Positions 25,203 through 34,156 of a stretch of 57,509 nucleotides of DNA are shown piece by piece (the first letter of the stretch is position 1; each line of letters opens with the position of its first letter). The position numbers were made by a program, and so were the translations under genes. Below the pieces are notes generated by a model that saw only the letters and a list, made by a program, of their open reading frames with translations, did no database searches and had not been told where the DNA came from. Source of the stretch: Brucella tritici. GTDB taxonomy: Bacteria; Pseudomonadota; Alphaproteobacteria; Rhizobiales; Rhizobiaceae. The stretch spans positions 1 to 57,509 of the forward strand of contig NZ_WBWA01000031.1 of NCBI RefSeq assembly GCF_008932295.1, in the 5' to 3' direction.

Positions 25203-26201
25203 ATGTCCGACCGACTATTCAGCCAGAAATACCACCTCGGTCATTTTCCGACGCCCTTGGAGCCAATGAGAAGATTTTCTCATCACCTTGGCGGCCCCGA
25301 AATATGGATCAAACGCGATGATTGTACGGGGCTTGCAGGTGGCGGAAATAAAACCAGAAAGCTGGAGTATCTGATTTCCGATGCCCTCCGCACAGGTGCG
25401 GATACATTGATTACAACAGGTGCTTTGCAATCCAATCATGCCAGACAAACGGCAGCGGCGGCGGCAAAAGTTGGCCTGAACTGTCTTTTGTTGCTGGAGG
25501 ATGCGGTTCCTTTTCGAGCGCCATACTATCACGATATGGGCAATCTCCTGTTGGATGACCTGTTGAGCGCACAAGTTCAACGCCTTCCACGCGGCAGCGA
25601 TTTGACGAAGGCAGCTCTTGAGGCTGCCGCCATCTTAAGAAAGGCCGGTAAACGCCCTTACACTATTCCGCTGGGTGGGTCTAACGGGTTGGGTGCCCTG
25701 GCATATGTCGATGGTGTCGGAGAGCTTGCTGAGCAGGCAAAGGCTCTGGCTATAGAGTTTGATTATGTTGTCGTTGCAAGTGGAAGTGGGGGAACCCATG
25801 CTGGAATTCTGGCTGGTGCAGCGTATTTCAAACAACCATGGCGAACTTTGGGAGTAAGTGTCTCCAGTCAACCACCGGAACAAAGGCATAAAATTGAAGC
25901 AGTTTTATCTGATCTGGAGAATTATTTGCCCGATCGGTGCACGGATCTAAGCGTCGATGTTGATGCTGGCCAGATCGGGTCCGGGTACGGCCAGCCTACA
26001 CGACAAGCTGTTGCAGCCATACGTTTGGTCGCTGAAACTGAAGCAATCCTGCTTGATCCTGTATATACCGGCAAGGCGATGGCCGGGTTGATGGATTTCG
26101 TGCAAACACAAAAGTTAAACATGGGAAAACGCATACTGTTCTGGCACACGGGGGGGGCAGACGTTCTGTCGGCCTATACGTCCGACCTCGTTCGATCATA
26201 A
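25203..26201 (+). CDS. PLP-dependent D-cysteine desulfhydrase / ACC deaminase-family enzyme
   Basis: A 332-residue tryptophan-synthase-beta-fold enzyme. The PLP lysine lies in GGNKTRKLEYL, preceded by IWIKRDDCTGLAGG; GALQSNHARQTAAAAA and VASGSGGTHAG (phosphate loop) are typical of DcyD/ACC deaminases. D-cysteine desulfhydrase converts D-cysteine to pyruvate, H2S and ammonia; relatives act on other small D-amino acids. The start at 25203 gives the family N-terminus (MSDRLFSQKYHLGHFPTPLE). Setting among peptide importers and D-peptidases supports a D-amino-acid substrate, but ACC deaminase or another ammonia-lyase is possible. Confidence 0.82.
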   Translation: MSDRLFSQKYHLGHFPTPLEPMRRFSHHLGGPEIWIKRDDCTGLAGGGNKTRKLEYLISDALRTGADTLITTGALQSNHARQTAAAAAKVGLNCLLLLEDAVPFRAPYYHDMGNLLLDDLLSAQVQRLPRGSDLTKAALEAAAILRKAGKRPYTIPLGGSNGLGALAYVDGVGELAEQAKALAIEFDYVVVASGSGGTHAGILAGAAYFKQPWRTLGVSVSSQPPEQRHKIEAVLSDLENYLPDRCTDLSVDVDAGQIGSGYGQPTRQAVAAIRLVAETEAILLDPVYTGKAMAGLMDFVQTQKLNMGKRILFWHTGGADVLSAYTSDLVRS

Positions 26202-26289
26202 CCATGGTAGATGGTTCTGGTATTAACGATTGCCGGTTCTTTCATGCGATAAAAAATTTGCGCGACTTCATTCTCGATAACAAGATAAC

Positions 26290-27024
26290 ATGGTGCTGAA
26301 ATTGAATAATCAAGCTAAAAGCAGAAACACCAAACCCGTTATCGCAGTAATAATGGGGGAAAACACCAGCGCTGGTGGTGATCGATACGATATCTCGAAA
26401 CACTATTTTGCAGCCATACACCGGGCTGGCGGCGTTCCATACGGGATACCCTATCTGACAGATATAGTGGATCGGGTCATTGAGGAGTTCGATGGCTTTT
26501 TGAGCATCGGAGCACGAATAAAGTTTCCAGATGACTGGTATGTTGAAGGGGATAGGTCTGTCTTTCCGCTCTCCGATCGTCTCGATGTGGAAGTAGCCCT
26601 GATGAAGGGATTTCTTGCTCGCGACAAGCCTGTACTGGGTATCTGTAATGGGATGCAGATGCTGGGTTGTCTAAACGGTTGTCGCATGGTTTCGGATGTG
26701 CATGCCGCCCTGCCCAATGCAATCAATCACGACCAAGTCGATCTTCTGCATGAAGTTACTGTTTCGGCTGGAACGAGAATGGCTGGAATATTGCAGCTAG
26801 ACAAATTCAATGTGAATACGTTTCATCGCGAAGCACTTGTCGATATTTCCGAGAAGGTGATTGTCTCCGCTTGCGGATCGGATGGTGTAGTAGAAGCAAT
26901 AGAAATTCCATCCCAATCATTTGCGATGGGCGTACAATGGCATCCTGAATTATTCGGCACTGCAGAGCACCCCGGCACCCTATTATTTGACGCATTTATA
27001 AGCGCTGCTGCCCGGCATGCTTGA
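26290..27024 (+). CDS. Peptidase C26/PuuD-type class I glutamine-amidotransferase-like gamma-glutamyl hydrolase
   Basis: A 244-residue member of the PuuD branch of class I glutamine amidotransferases (peptidase C26). The nucleophile is C119 in LGICNGMQMLG; the partner histidine and glutamate lie in VQWHPEL near the end. PuuD cleaves gamma-glutamyl bonds (gamma-glutamyl-GABA); relatives act on other gamma-glutamyl amides. In this island it could open the gamma-D-glutamyl bond of murein peptides, an inference. CNGM instead of the common CRGM is a modest variation. It follows the desulfhydrase by 88 bases. Confidence 0.82.
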   Translation: MVLKLNNQAKSRNTKPVIAVIMGENTSAGGDRYDISKHYFAAIHRAGGVPYGIPYLTDIVDRVIEEFDGFLSIGARIKFPDDWYVEGDRSVFPLSDRLDVEVALMKGFLARDKPVLGICNGMQMLGCLNGCRMVSDVHAALPNAINHDQVDLLHEVTVSAGTRMAGILQLDKFNVNTFHREALVDISEKVIVSACGSDGVVEAIEIPSQSFAMGVQWHPELFGTAEHPGTLLFDAFISAAARHA

Positions 27025-27075
27025 GACAAGGCAGGCCATGGAGATGATCTACGAACCAGCTAGAGTTTTTCTCTT

Positions 27076-27294
27076 TCATATTGGATCGTATCCACAAGAG
27101 ATGTAGAAATTTTGAGCTTCTTGAATCTCGACCATTTCGATGAGCTGTCCGATCCTGTCCCACGAGCCAAACACTGAAGGCTCAGCTGCTTTGCGCAAGA
27201 GCGCTTTCAATTTCGAGAAGCCATTTCGATGGCGTTGAAGTCCTGACGATATGACCACAGGAACATCACTCGCGCGCCAGCCACCTTCGATCAT
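27076..27294 (-). pseudogene. IS630-family transposase, C-terminal remnant
   Basis: The frame GFSKLKALLRKAAEPSV, then SWDRIGQLIEMV and ending AQNFYISCGYDP is the usual C-terminus of IS630-family transposases. The preceding motif (normally YSPDFNPIE) is readable only after a frame change, as YRQDFNAIEMA. The rest of the transposase is missing. Inactive. It lies between the last island gene and the right-hand Bru-RS-like repeat. Confidence 0.65.
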
Positions 27295-27377
27295 CTCGCG
27301 GGCTACTGATCGTGATCACTTGAACGGAAAGCGCATCGCGTAATTCGGACAAGGGGTCGTGGCGGTGTTTGCCAAGC

Positions 27378-27483
27378 TAGAGCATGTCTCCTGAAAGTGG
27401 GAACCGGTTTCGGGATAAAGACATGCGTAAAAACAAACTGTCAGAGCATTTCTAATGATTCAATCAAAACAGGAAATGCTCTA
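27378..27483 (+). repeat. Bru-RS-like palindromic repeat, copy 2
   Basis: A ~106-bp unit starting TAGAGCATGTCTCCTGAAAG and ending with the hairpin arms AGAGCATTTC and GAAATGCTCT. It is a direct copy of 126-232 with about a dozen substitutions and no length change. The two copies bound the 27-kb peptide-scavenging island and lie in the same orientation. Confidence 0.75.
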
Positions 27484-27880
27484 AGTCATAATCAGATCAG
27501 CGTGGGCTTCCGTCTTTTGGGAGTTGCGGTTACCACCAAGCGGACCGGGCCGCGCGTCACCACGTGCAATTGCAGATTTCCCCAACAGATGATGGTTTGA
27601 ATCTGACTGCGGCTGATCTGCAAAGCCTCAAAGATTCATACAGGTAGGCTATCTGGCTCATACCTCCCGTTCGCTTAGACAGGGAAAGCCATAAACCTAC
27701 GCCTTGGCGAGGACATGCATCCAAATTGATCTTGATGTGACATCGCATCAGTTCTCTCAAGTGAGAACTGAGTCAGCATCGTTCAGAGAAATCAACGGAT
27801 CCTGAGTCTAGTATGAATTTTGGGCTCCAATACTGTTTGGGGGGATGTGGACTAAAACTTGGCCCCCCAGGAGGTAGTTC
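27484..27880. other. Non-coding junction between repeat copy 2 and the IS3 fragment
   Basis: I see no gene I can support. Short frames on both strands lack ribosome sites and family motifs. At the right end TGGGGGG (27838-27844) and CCCCCCA (27863-27869) form an inverted pair just before the ribosome site (CAGGAGG) of the IS3 OrfA, probably part of the IS3 element's left end. Confidence 0.4.
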
Positions 27881-28149
27881 ATGTATTCCCATGCAGATAG
27901 AATTCGCGCCGTCGAGTTGTATATCCTGCTCGGCAAGCGGGTTAAGGCGACGATCCGCCAATTGGGTTACCCCACAAAGAATGCGCTGAGAAACTGGTAT
28001 CGCGAATACCAGCAGCATCAAGACCTGCGTGTTGGTTGTGTGGCTCGCGCACCGGAGTTTTCTGAAGCCCAGAAGCAGGCGGCGCTTGAACACTACCGCA
28101 CTCACGATCGCTGTATCTCTGCGACGATGAGGGCGTTGGGCTATCCGCC
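27881..28149 (+). pseudogene. IS3-family OrfA transposase, truncated
   Basis: About 90 codons starting MYSHADRIRAVELYILLGKR with TIRQLGYPTKNALRNWYREY, the typical helix-turn-helix OrfA of a Rhizobiales IS3-family element, then ALEHYRTHDRCISATMRALG. Homology stops at LGYP, where the sequence runs into the IS110 fragment on the opposite strand. CAGGAGG precedes the ATG, so a truncated product could be made, but OrfB and the right end are absent. Confidence 0.72.
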
Positions 28150-28151
28150 CA

Positions 28152-28612
28152 AAAGCTTTGATAGCCATGGCACTGACAGGGCCAATGTCTGGAGCGGTTT
28201 GTAGGCGTAGCGCCTCCGGATCACGTTTCGCTTCTTCCTTCATCTGTCGCTCGACAACAGCAATCTTCGTATTACAGCTTTGGAGCTGATCGATAAGTAG
28301 ACGTTCGAGTTCCACGACCAGCAAAGGCAATTGCGTATCGTGATCTTCGATCTCGCGTTAAAGTCTGCGCACAAAGGTGAGACCGGCCGGAACGACAATG
28401 CCATATTCCATCAATTGGCCACGCAAAACATTGATGATCTGGTTCCTTTGACGAACCAGAATATCTCGTGTCTTAAAGACCATTGCCCTTGACCGCTGTT
28501 CCGCAGACTTAACCGGAACGTAACGCATCGTTGGCCGGGTGGCCGTTTCAATAATGGCTTCTGCGTCAGCAGCATCATTCTTGTGTCTTTTGACGAAGGG
28601 CTTCCAGCGTCT
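28152..28612 (-). pseudogene. IS110-family transposase, internal fragment
   Basis: Minus-strand translation gives KPFVKRHKNDAADAEAI, then RPTMRYVPVKSAEQRS, VFKTRDILVRQRNQIINVLR and EYGIVVPAGL, then after an in-frame TAA LERLLIDQLQSCNTKIAV and TAPDIGPVSAMAIKAF. These are the DEDD-to-Transposase_20 segments of IS110 transposases. Both ends are missing: the left abuts the IS3 OrfA fragment and the right ends a few bases before the stop of the ghrA-like gene. Inactive. Confidence 0.78.
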
Positions 28613-28618
28613 ACCGCT

Positions 28619-29548
28619 TCAATAACCTCGACTGCGGTCAATCTCACCCATAAGAGTTTCGCCCTTCTGCAGCCTTTGCAGGTTTTCAACAAGTATGTCA
28701 GCCGCCCCATGGCTGTCAGTTACACATGCGATGTGTGGGGTAACGATCACCTTTGGATGCGACCAGAGGGGATGTCCTGACGGGAGCGGTTCAGGTGCGG
28801 TTACGTCGATGAAGGCCGACGAGAGCTGGCCATTATCGAGAGCTGCAAGAAGCGCGTTGTAATCCGTATGCGGTCCGCGACCAACCAGAACCACGCTTGC
28901 ACCCGTCGGCAGACGCGCAATAAACTCAGCATTGATCAAGCCTTCCGTTTCCGCCGTGAGCGGCAGAAGGCAGACGAGTATATCTGTTTGCGCAGCAAAT
29001 GCCTGAAGCCCATCCGCGCCGGAGAAACACCGTACGTTCTCAATATTCTTCTCGCTTCGGCTCCAGCCGGACAATGGGAAACCGAAAGGCCTGAGCGCTG
29101 TCAACGCAGCTTGTCCCAGATATCCAAGCCCCATTACACCCACCCGGCGACGGCGTGCGCTTGGCTGAGGTAAGGTTTGCCAGATCTCGTTACGGCTTTG
29201 TTCCAGATAGACGGGCAATTGGCGGAATAGGGACAGCACGGCGAGTGTAACATATTCTTGCATCATCCGTGCAAGACCTGGCTCGGTCATACGGACGATG
29301 CGAACTTGAGAGGGAATATCTGTCTCTAGAAACTGTTCTACTCCTGCCCCGCTTGAGAAGATGATCTCAAGTGCAGGGAAGCGATCCTTCAATCCCTCCG
29401 GTGCCTGCCAGCACAGCAAATGACGCACCCTTGCCGCAGCTTCGGCATCCAAATCGCCGGATAGAAACTCCACTTCCGGCAGTTCGCGCGCAAATACGTC
29501 GCGGATCGCCCCGGTGCGTGCCGCATCCAGGTAACAATAGAAAGTCAT
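28619..29548 (-). CDS. ghrA: Glyoxylate/hydroxypyruvate reductase A-like 2-hydroxyacid dehydrogenase
   Basis: A 309-residue D-isomer-specific 2-hydroxyacid dehydrogenase of the GhrA type: Rossmann motif GVMGLGYLGQAA, then LPTGASVVLVGRGPHTDYNA, DVTAPEPLPSGHPLWSHP and the catalytic histidine in VTPHIACVT, ending in the family's DRSRGY. GhrA reduces glyoxylate and other 2-ketoacids with NADPH. The ATG at 29548 has GGGGGAGG upstream and the family N-terminus (MTFYCYLDAAR); a longer frame from 29584 does not. It ends the ABC-transporter operon and may reduce the 2-ketoacid or glyoxylate produced by the FAD oxidoreductases. The IS110 fragment begins just past its stop. Confidence 0.85.
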   Translation of the reverse strand: MTFYCYLDAARTGAIRDVFARELPEVEFLSGDLDAEAAARVRHLLCWQAPEGLKDRFPALEIIFSSGAGVEQFLETDIPSQVRIVRMTEPGLARMMQEYVTLAVLSLFRQLPVYLEQSRNEIWQTLPQPSARRRRVGVMGLGYLGQAALTALRPFGFPLSGWSRSEKNIENVRCFSGADGLQAFAAQTDILVCLLPLTAETEGLINAEFIARLPTGASVVLVGRGPHTDYNALLAALDNGQLSSAFIDVTAPEPLPSGHPLWSHPKVIVTPHIACVTDSHGAADILVENLQRLQKGETLMGEIDRSRGY

Positions 29549-29597
29549 AGCGCCTCCCCCTGCGTGACACGCAGCGCATGTCACGCATCAATATAAG

Positions 29598-30332
29598 TCA
29601 ATGATTGAGAACTCGGCGCAGGAAGTCCTGCGTGCGCGGATGCTGGGGCGCGCCGAGCACTTCCTTTGCCTTACCCTGTTCAACGATGACGCCGCCATCA
29701 AGAAAAAGCACCCGATCAGCCACATCGCGGGCAAAACCCATTTCATGTGTCACGACCAGCATTGTGAGTCCTTCGTCAGCAAGACTGCGCATGACATCAA
29801 GCACGTCGCCAACCAGTTCGGGATCAAGCGCAGACGTCGGCTCATCGAACAGGATCGCCTGCGGTCTCATGGCCAAGGCACGGGCAATCGCAACACGCTG
29901 CATCTGGCCACCGGAAAGCTGGCCGGGATAATGGTTGGCGCGGTCTCCCAGACCGACGCGCTGAAGCAGGTGCTCGCCATATTTTCGAGCCTCGGCAGGT
30001 TTTTCGCCTTTGACGTAAACAGGCCCCTCAATGACATTCTCAAGCGCGGTTCGATGGGGAAACAGGTTAAACCGCTGGAACACCATCGCCATCCGTGTGC
30101 GAAGATCGCGGATCGAGCGATCCTTCGCGTCAACCCGCTGACCTTCGATCAGAATGTCGCCGCCCTGATAGGTCTCGAGCCCATTCAAGCAGCGCAGCAT
30201 TGTCGACTTTCCTGATCCCGAGGGGCCAATCAGACAGACGACTTCCCCCTTCTGTACCTCAGCGCTGATGCCCTTGAGAACCTGAAGCGGACCATAGGAT
30301 TTGGTGACGTTCTTTATTTCAATCATCGCCAT
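29598..30332 (-). CDS. Polar amino-acid ABC transporter ATPase (GlnQ-like)
   Basis: A 244-residue ATPase of the polar amino-acid family: Walker [10 protein letters not shown]-loop FQRFNLFPH, signature LSGGQMQRV, Walker [16 protein letters not shown] and [15 protein letters not shown]. The start lies two bases after the permease stop, and the ghrA-like gene follows 49 bases later. It energises the importer formed with the permease (30335) and binding protein (31168). Substrate unknown; nearby amine oxidoreductases suggest an amino acid or polyamine-like amine. Confidence 0.93.
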   Translation of the reverse strand: MAMIEIKNVTKSYGPLQVLKGISAEVQKGEVVCLIGPSGSGKSTMLRCLNGLETYQGGDILIEGQRVDAKDRSIRDLRTRMAMVFQRFNLFPHRTALENVIEGPVYVKGEKPAEARKYGEHLLQRVGLGDRANHYPGQLSGGQMQRVAIARALAMRPQAILFDEPTSALDPELVGDVLDVMRSLADEGLTMLVVTHEMGFARDVADRVLFLDGGVIVEQGKAKEVLGAPQHPRTQDFLRRVLNH

Positions 30333-30334
30333 GG

Positions 30335-30997
30335 TCAGTGTCCGTTTCTTTTACCAAAAAGCTTTTCAAGACGCCCGACAGCCATCATCAGCGGCAAGCT
30401 CAGGCAGAGATAGAACATGGCAACCAGCGTATAGACGCTCATGTTTTTGAAGGTCGAAGCAGCGAGCAACTGACCTTGCAAGGTCAGTTCGGCGACCGTG
30501 ATGGCCGATGCCTGCGAACTGTCCTTCAAAAGCATAACCATGATGTTGCCGTAAGGTGGCAGGATCACACGAACTGCTTGCGGCAGGATCACGCGGCGCA
30601 TCATCATGAACCAGCCCATACCGATGGATTGTGCGGCTTCCGTCTGCCCATGATCGATAGCTTCGATGCCAGCGCGAAAATTCTCTGCCTGATAGGCCGA
30701 ATAGGCAATGCCGAGGCCGATGATGCCAGCCTGAAGAGCGGAAAGCGCAATGCCGAATTCCGGTAGAACGAAGTAGATATAGAACAGCTGCACCAGGATA
30801 GGAATGCCGCGAATGACGTTGACGATAGCTCCGGCAATAGCCGACAGCCAGCGGATTCCCGACACCCGCATCAGCGCCCAGACAAGCCCTAGAAGGGTCG
30901 AAAGGACAAGGGAGCCCAAGGTCACGAGAAGCGTGTATTTCACGCCTTCCAGCAAGATCGGGAAGAACTCGCGGATGTCCATGAGAAAGTTTTGCAT
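30335..30997 (-). CDS. Polar amino-acid ABC transporter permease (HisM/GlnP-like)
   Basis: A 220-residue permease with the HisM family start [40 protein letters not shown], and the coupling loop [20 protein letters not shown] followed by [16 protein letters not shown] single permease gene implies a homodimer. It is placed between binding-protein and ATPase genes; the 170-bp gap to the binding protein contains a strong hairpin. Confidence 0.93.
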   Translation of the reverse strand: MQNFLMDIREFFPILLEGVKYTLLVTLGSLVLSTLLGLVWALMRVSGIRWLSAIAGAIVNVIRGIPILVQLFYIYFVLPEFGIALSALQAGIIGLGIAYSAYQAENFRAGIEAIDHGQTEAAQSIGMGWFMMMRRVILPQAVRVILPPYGNIMVMLLKDSSQASAITVAELTLQGQLLAASTFKNMSVYTLVAMFYLCLSLPLMMAVGRLEKLFGKRNGH

Positions 30998-31131
30998 TGG
31001 CTTTGACTCTATTTATTTGGCGCGATCAAACGGGGATGAGGCCCTGTGGCCGGTAGGCCCCGTTTCGCGCGCTGAGCGGAAAGCATGAAGAGCTTCTCCC
31101 TGGACGCACGCGTGGAGCACACCTGAAATTT

Positions 31132-31159
31132 CGAGCATGGGGGTCGATCCCCATGCTCG
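31132..31159. terminator. Hairpin after the amino-acid binding-protein gene
   Basis: CGAGCATGGGG, a 6-base loop, CCCCATGCTCG: a perfect 11-bp stem starting 8 bases past the binding-protein stop on the minus strand. Only AAATTTCAGG follows, so it is a weak terminator or a 3'-end stabiliser that separates abundant binding-protein mRNA from the permease part of the operon. Confidence 0.7.
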
Positions 31160-31167
31160 CACTGGAA

Positions 31168-31920
31168 TTATTTCAGTCCGTATTTTGCAAGAATTTTCTG
31201 AAGCGTGCCGTCCGATTTGATGCGGGCGATGGCTGCATTGATCTTGGGCATGCGTTCGTCACCCTTGCGCAGGGCCAGACCAAACTCTCCGCCAGCCGAA
31301 GCCTCATAGCTCTCGACCATCTTCACCTTGGGGAACCGGCCCTGAGAGAGGTAATAGGCAGCCATTGGCCCATCCCCAAAACCGGCGTCGATACGCCCGG
31401 CATTCACGTCGGCAATGATATCGGGAATGCCCTTGTAGACCTTGACCTCACTGAACAGACCGCTCTTCTTGAACAAATCAACGAAGGTGGTCCCCACCTG
31501 TACGCCGACGGTCTTACCCTTGAGATCCGCATAGGTCTTGTATGCAGTATCATCCGAAACCGGTACGAAGACGCCTTCGCCGTAGCCATAAACCGGATCG
31601 GAAAAGTCCACGACTTTTGCACGTTCTTCGGTGATGAACATTGCCGAAGCGATCATATCGATCTTGTTCGCGGTGAGCGACGGCACGAGCGCCGAAAACT
31701 GCACGGCCTCGAATTCCGCCTTGATACCGATATCAGGTTCAATCGCCTTGACCACATCGATCAATACGCCGTCCATAGCCTTGGTTTGCGTGTTCACAAA
31801 AGTAAACGGCAAACCGGTGGGTGAAGAGCCAACTTTGACAATTTCCTGGGCCAAGGCGGGCATCGCGCTCCCCAAGACGACCGCCATAGCTGCCAAACCG
31901 AAAATTTTCTTGAGACGCAT
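31168..31920 (-). CDS. Polar amino-acid ABC transporter substrate-binding protein
   Basis: A 250-residue SBP_bac_3 protein. A signal peptide (RLKKIFGLAAMAVVLGSAMP, cut after ALAQ) is followed by VKVGSSPTGLPFTFVN, GVLIDVVKAI, MFITEERAKVVDFSDPVYGY and KTVGVQVGTTFVD. The ATG at 31920 has AAGGAGAATGCC upstream; the longer frame adds 38 residues before the signal peptide. The acidic ITEERxKxVDFSxPY motif places it among lysine/arginine/polar amino-acid binders. It lies 110 bases after the FAD oxidoreductase gene. Confidence 0.92.
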   Translation of the reverse strand: MRLKKIFGLAAMAVVLGSAMPALAQEIVKVGSSPTGLPFTFVNTQTKAMDGVLIDVVKAIEPDIGIKAEFEAVQFSALVPSLTANKIDMIASAMFITEERAKVVDFSDPVYGYGEGVFVPVSDDTAYKTYADLKGKTVGVQVGTTFVDLFKKSGLFSEVKVYKGIPDIIADVNAGRIDAGFGDGPMAAYYLSQGRFPKVKMVESYEASAGGEFGLALRKGDERMPKINAAIARIKSDGTLQKILAKYGLK

Positions 31921-32030
31921 GGCATTCTCCTTCCTAAATGCAGCGATAAGCCTGTTATTCATAACGCCGGTTGTGAAACTGCGTTTGATAAAGTGAAATT
32001 CGTTGTGACCAGCGTTTGCGTTGCGGCTTC

Positions 32031-33368
32031 TCATTTGTGGCCACCCAGGGAACCCGAATTGTTTCTCGATGCCCGTTCAGCGGATGCTGTCGCTTCCAAC
32101 TTGCGATCCTTTCGTTCAAGGTCGGCAAAAACCAGCGGCATGAACCAGGCATTTCCGCGCCATGTCGGCACAAACTGCGGCGGACGGAAATCGAAACTAC
32201 TCTCGCTGTTCAGCACACCCAGTATTTTCTGCGCGACCTTGAAGCCGAGCCATGGTGCCCAGACGACACCTGAGCCACAGAAGCCGGTTGCATAGTGCAC
32301 CGCCCCATGCTGAAAAATTCGCGGCACCATATCCCGGTTCATGGCCACATAGCCGAACCAGCTATGCGAGATACTGACACCTTCCAGCTGCGGGAAAACC
32401 TTGCACATTTCTGTATAGTTACGCTGCGTAGCGCTTTCCGGATTACCCCGGCTCGTTACATCGCGACCACCAAACAAAATGCGCCGTCCATCCGGTGACG
32501 GACGGAAATAGTAAGTCATCGCGCGCGTGTCGGTGAGCATTTTCAAACCCGGCACCAAGTCGCGTACTCGTTCCTCGCCCAGATCTTCTGTTGCGATGAT
32601 TCGCGAACGCAACGGCACCAATCGCTGACGCAACCAGCGGTCCGAATGATCAGTATAACCGTTTGTGCAAACAAGAACGTCACGCGCTTGAACGCGACCA
32701 CGCGCCGTAATTACCGTTTTCGTATCAGTGGTTTGGTCGATACCTTCTACGCGACATTCGGCGTGGATCAACACGCCTTCAGCCAGCGCCAGCCGCACCA
32801 GTTCCGCATGGAACTTCGCTGGATGAAGGCCACCAATATCCATACGCACGCTGCCGCCCGCATAGAGGTCCGTCGCAATATGTTGGTGAACCTCGTTAAG
32901 GGGAACCGCATAGGATTCGACACCCGTTGCACGCTGGATAGCTTCTGCGGTTCGAGCCATGGCGTCATATTCTGCGCGCGTCATCGCGCCGCTAAATCGG
33001 CCCACGAGCTTGAAATCCGCGTCTATATCTTCATTAGCCAGAAAATCGATCATGAAGCGGCGCGCTTCATGACCTTCGGCGGCAATCTTTACTGCCCGTT
33101 CCATACCAAATTTGCGGATCAGGGTCTTGTCATCGGGACGAATATTGCCACTGGTAAAGCCACCATTGCGACTGGAAGCACCAAAGCCCAGTTGTTCCCG
33201 CTCAAAAACCTGAACCTTTCGTCCTGCTCGCGCAAGATGAAGGGCAGCGCAAAGTCCCGCATAGCCCGCACCAACGATGACTACATCGCAATTCGGCTCA
33301 ATTGCACGCTGCCCAGCGCTGTGCGGCGGGGCTGCTTCCCACCAGTAGGGCGTATCCTTGTGAGCCAT
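32031..33368 (-). CDS. FAD-dependent amino-acid/amine oxidoreductase (DAO family)
   Basis: A 445-residue flavoprotein of the DAO superfamily: dinucleotide motif VVIVGAGYAGLCAALHLA near residue 30, GFGASSRNGGFTSG (ordinarily seen in PuuB-like gamma-glutamylputrescine oxidases), and TGFCGSGVVWAPWLG near the C-terminus. Such enzymes oxidise amines or amino acids to imine plus hydrogen peroxide or reduced quinone. It heads the minus-strand operon with the amino-acid importer and is divergent from the XRE-cupin regulator. A second, distinct DAO enzyme lies on the other side of that regulator. Substrate not determinable. Confidence 0.87.
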   Translation of the reverse strand: MAHKDTPYWWEAAPPHSAGQRAIEPNCDVVIVGAGYAGLCAALHLARAGRKVQVFEREQLGFGASSRNGGFTSGNIRPDDKTLIRKFGMERAVKIAAEGHEARRFMIDFLANEDIDADFKLVGRFSGAMTRAEYDAMARTAEAIQRATGVESYAVPLNEVHQHIATDLYAGGSVRMDIGGLHPAKFHAELVRLALAEGVLIHAECRVEGIDQTTDTKTVITARGRVQARDVLVCTNGYTDHSDRWLRQRLVPLRSRIIATEDLGEERVRDLVPGLKMLTDTRAMTYYFRPSPDGRRILFGGRDVTSRGNPESATQRNYTEMCKVFPQLEGVSISHSWFGYVAMNRDMVPRIFQHGAVHYATGFCGSGVVWAPWLGFKVAQKILGVLNSESSFDFRPPQFVPTWRGNAWFMPLVFADLERKDRKLEATASAERASRNNSGSLGGHK

Positions 33369-33383
33369 TTCTGATATGTCCCC

Positions 33384-33400
33384 TCCATGTTTTGGATGGA
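33384..33400. promoter_or_regulatory. Dyad in the divergent promoter of the DAO/XRE genes
   Basis: TCCAT-N7-ATGGA, 16 bases upstream of the minus-strand DAO start, inside an AT-rich 132-base divergent promoter. A second, widely spaced pair (TTAGTTT at 33409-33415, AAACTAA at 33451-33457) flanks the centre. XRE-cupin regulators usually bind such dyads. Assignment to this regulator is inference. Confidence 0.4.
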
Positions 33401-33500
33401 TTTTGTTTTTAGTTTATTGAATGTCTGGCAAATATGAAGCAGAATAATGAAAACTAATCAACCCCGATTCATTCCAGTTCGTAGCGAGAGCCATTAAAGG

Positions 33501-34118
33501 ATGCCAAAAGTGAACAAGGCAGAGATATCCCGGACCGCCCCTGTCAGCGAACCCACACCGAACGATGCGGGGGATATCGGAGCGCGTATCCGTACGCGCA
33601 GGCAGACGCTGGGCCTCACCCTCGGCTATCTCTCGGAAGTGTCGGGCCTGTCGACCGGGGCGCTGTCCCAGATCGAACGCGGCCTCGTCTCGCCAACGGT
33701 GCGCACCCTCTATACGATTGCCGATGTGCTCTCCATGAGCCCAGCTCAGCTCATTGACCCACAAGGGTTCGCAGCAGCAGCTCGCGCCAATCCCTATGTA
33801 TTGCGTGCAGGCGAACAGCCTGAAGTGCTGAACGCTGGCGGCGTCATCAAACACCGCGCTTCACCTGAACTCATCGAAACCATGAAATCTTTCGCAGTGC
33901 GGATCATTCCGGGCGGGAGTTCCGGTGAGGAGTGCTACACGCATTCCGGCGAGGAACTGGGTTATATCATTTCGGGCAGTTTCACGTTGCAGATTGAAGA
34001 TGCTCAGTATCTGCTTTCGGCAGGGGACGGATTTGCCCTGCCTTCAACGACTCGCCACAGATTCTTCAATAACGGTGAAGCGGAAGCTTTCGTTCTCTGG
34101 GTGAACAAGCCCGAGTAA
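33501..34118 (+). CDS. XRE-cupin transcriptional regulator (PuuR-like)
   Basis: A 205-residue regulator: helix-turn-helix from about residue 25 (IGARIRTRRQTLGLTLGYLS, then GLSTGALSQIERGLVSPTVR) and a C-terminal cupin (HSGEELGYIISGSFTLQIED, then FALPSTTRHRF). The class includes PuuR, which represses putrescine-use genes and is released by its metabolite ligand. It is divergent from the importer/DAO operon and precedes a second DAO gene by 38 bases, so it probably controls both arms. Confidence 0.9.
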   Translation: MPKVNKAEISRTAPVSEPTPNDAGDIGARIRTRRQTLGLTLGYLSEVSGLSTGALSQIERGLVSPTVRTLYTIADVLSMSPAQLIDPQGFAAAARANPYVLRAGEQPEVLNAGGVIKHRASPELIETMKSFAVRIIPGGSSGEECYTHSGEELGYIISGSFTLQIEDAQYLLSAGDGFALPSTTRHRFFNNGEAEAFVLWVNKPE

Positions 34119-34156
34119 AATCACCTGTGGCAGGCCGAAAAACACGCTGGAGAAAG

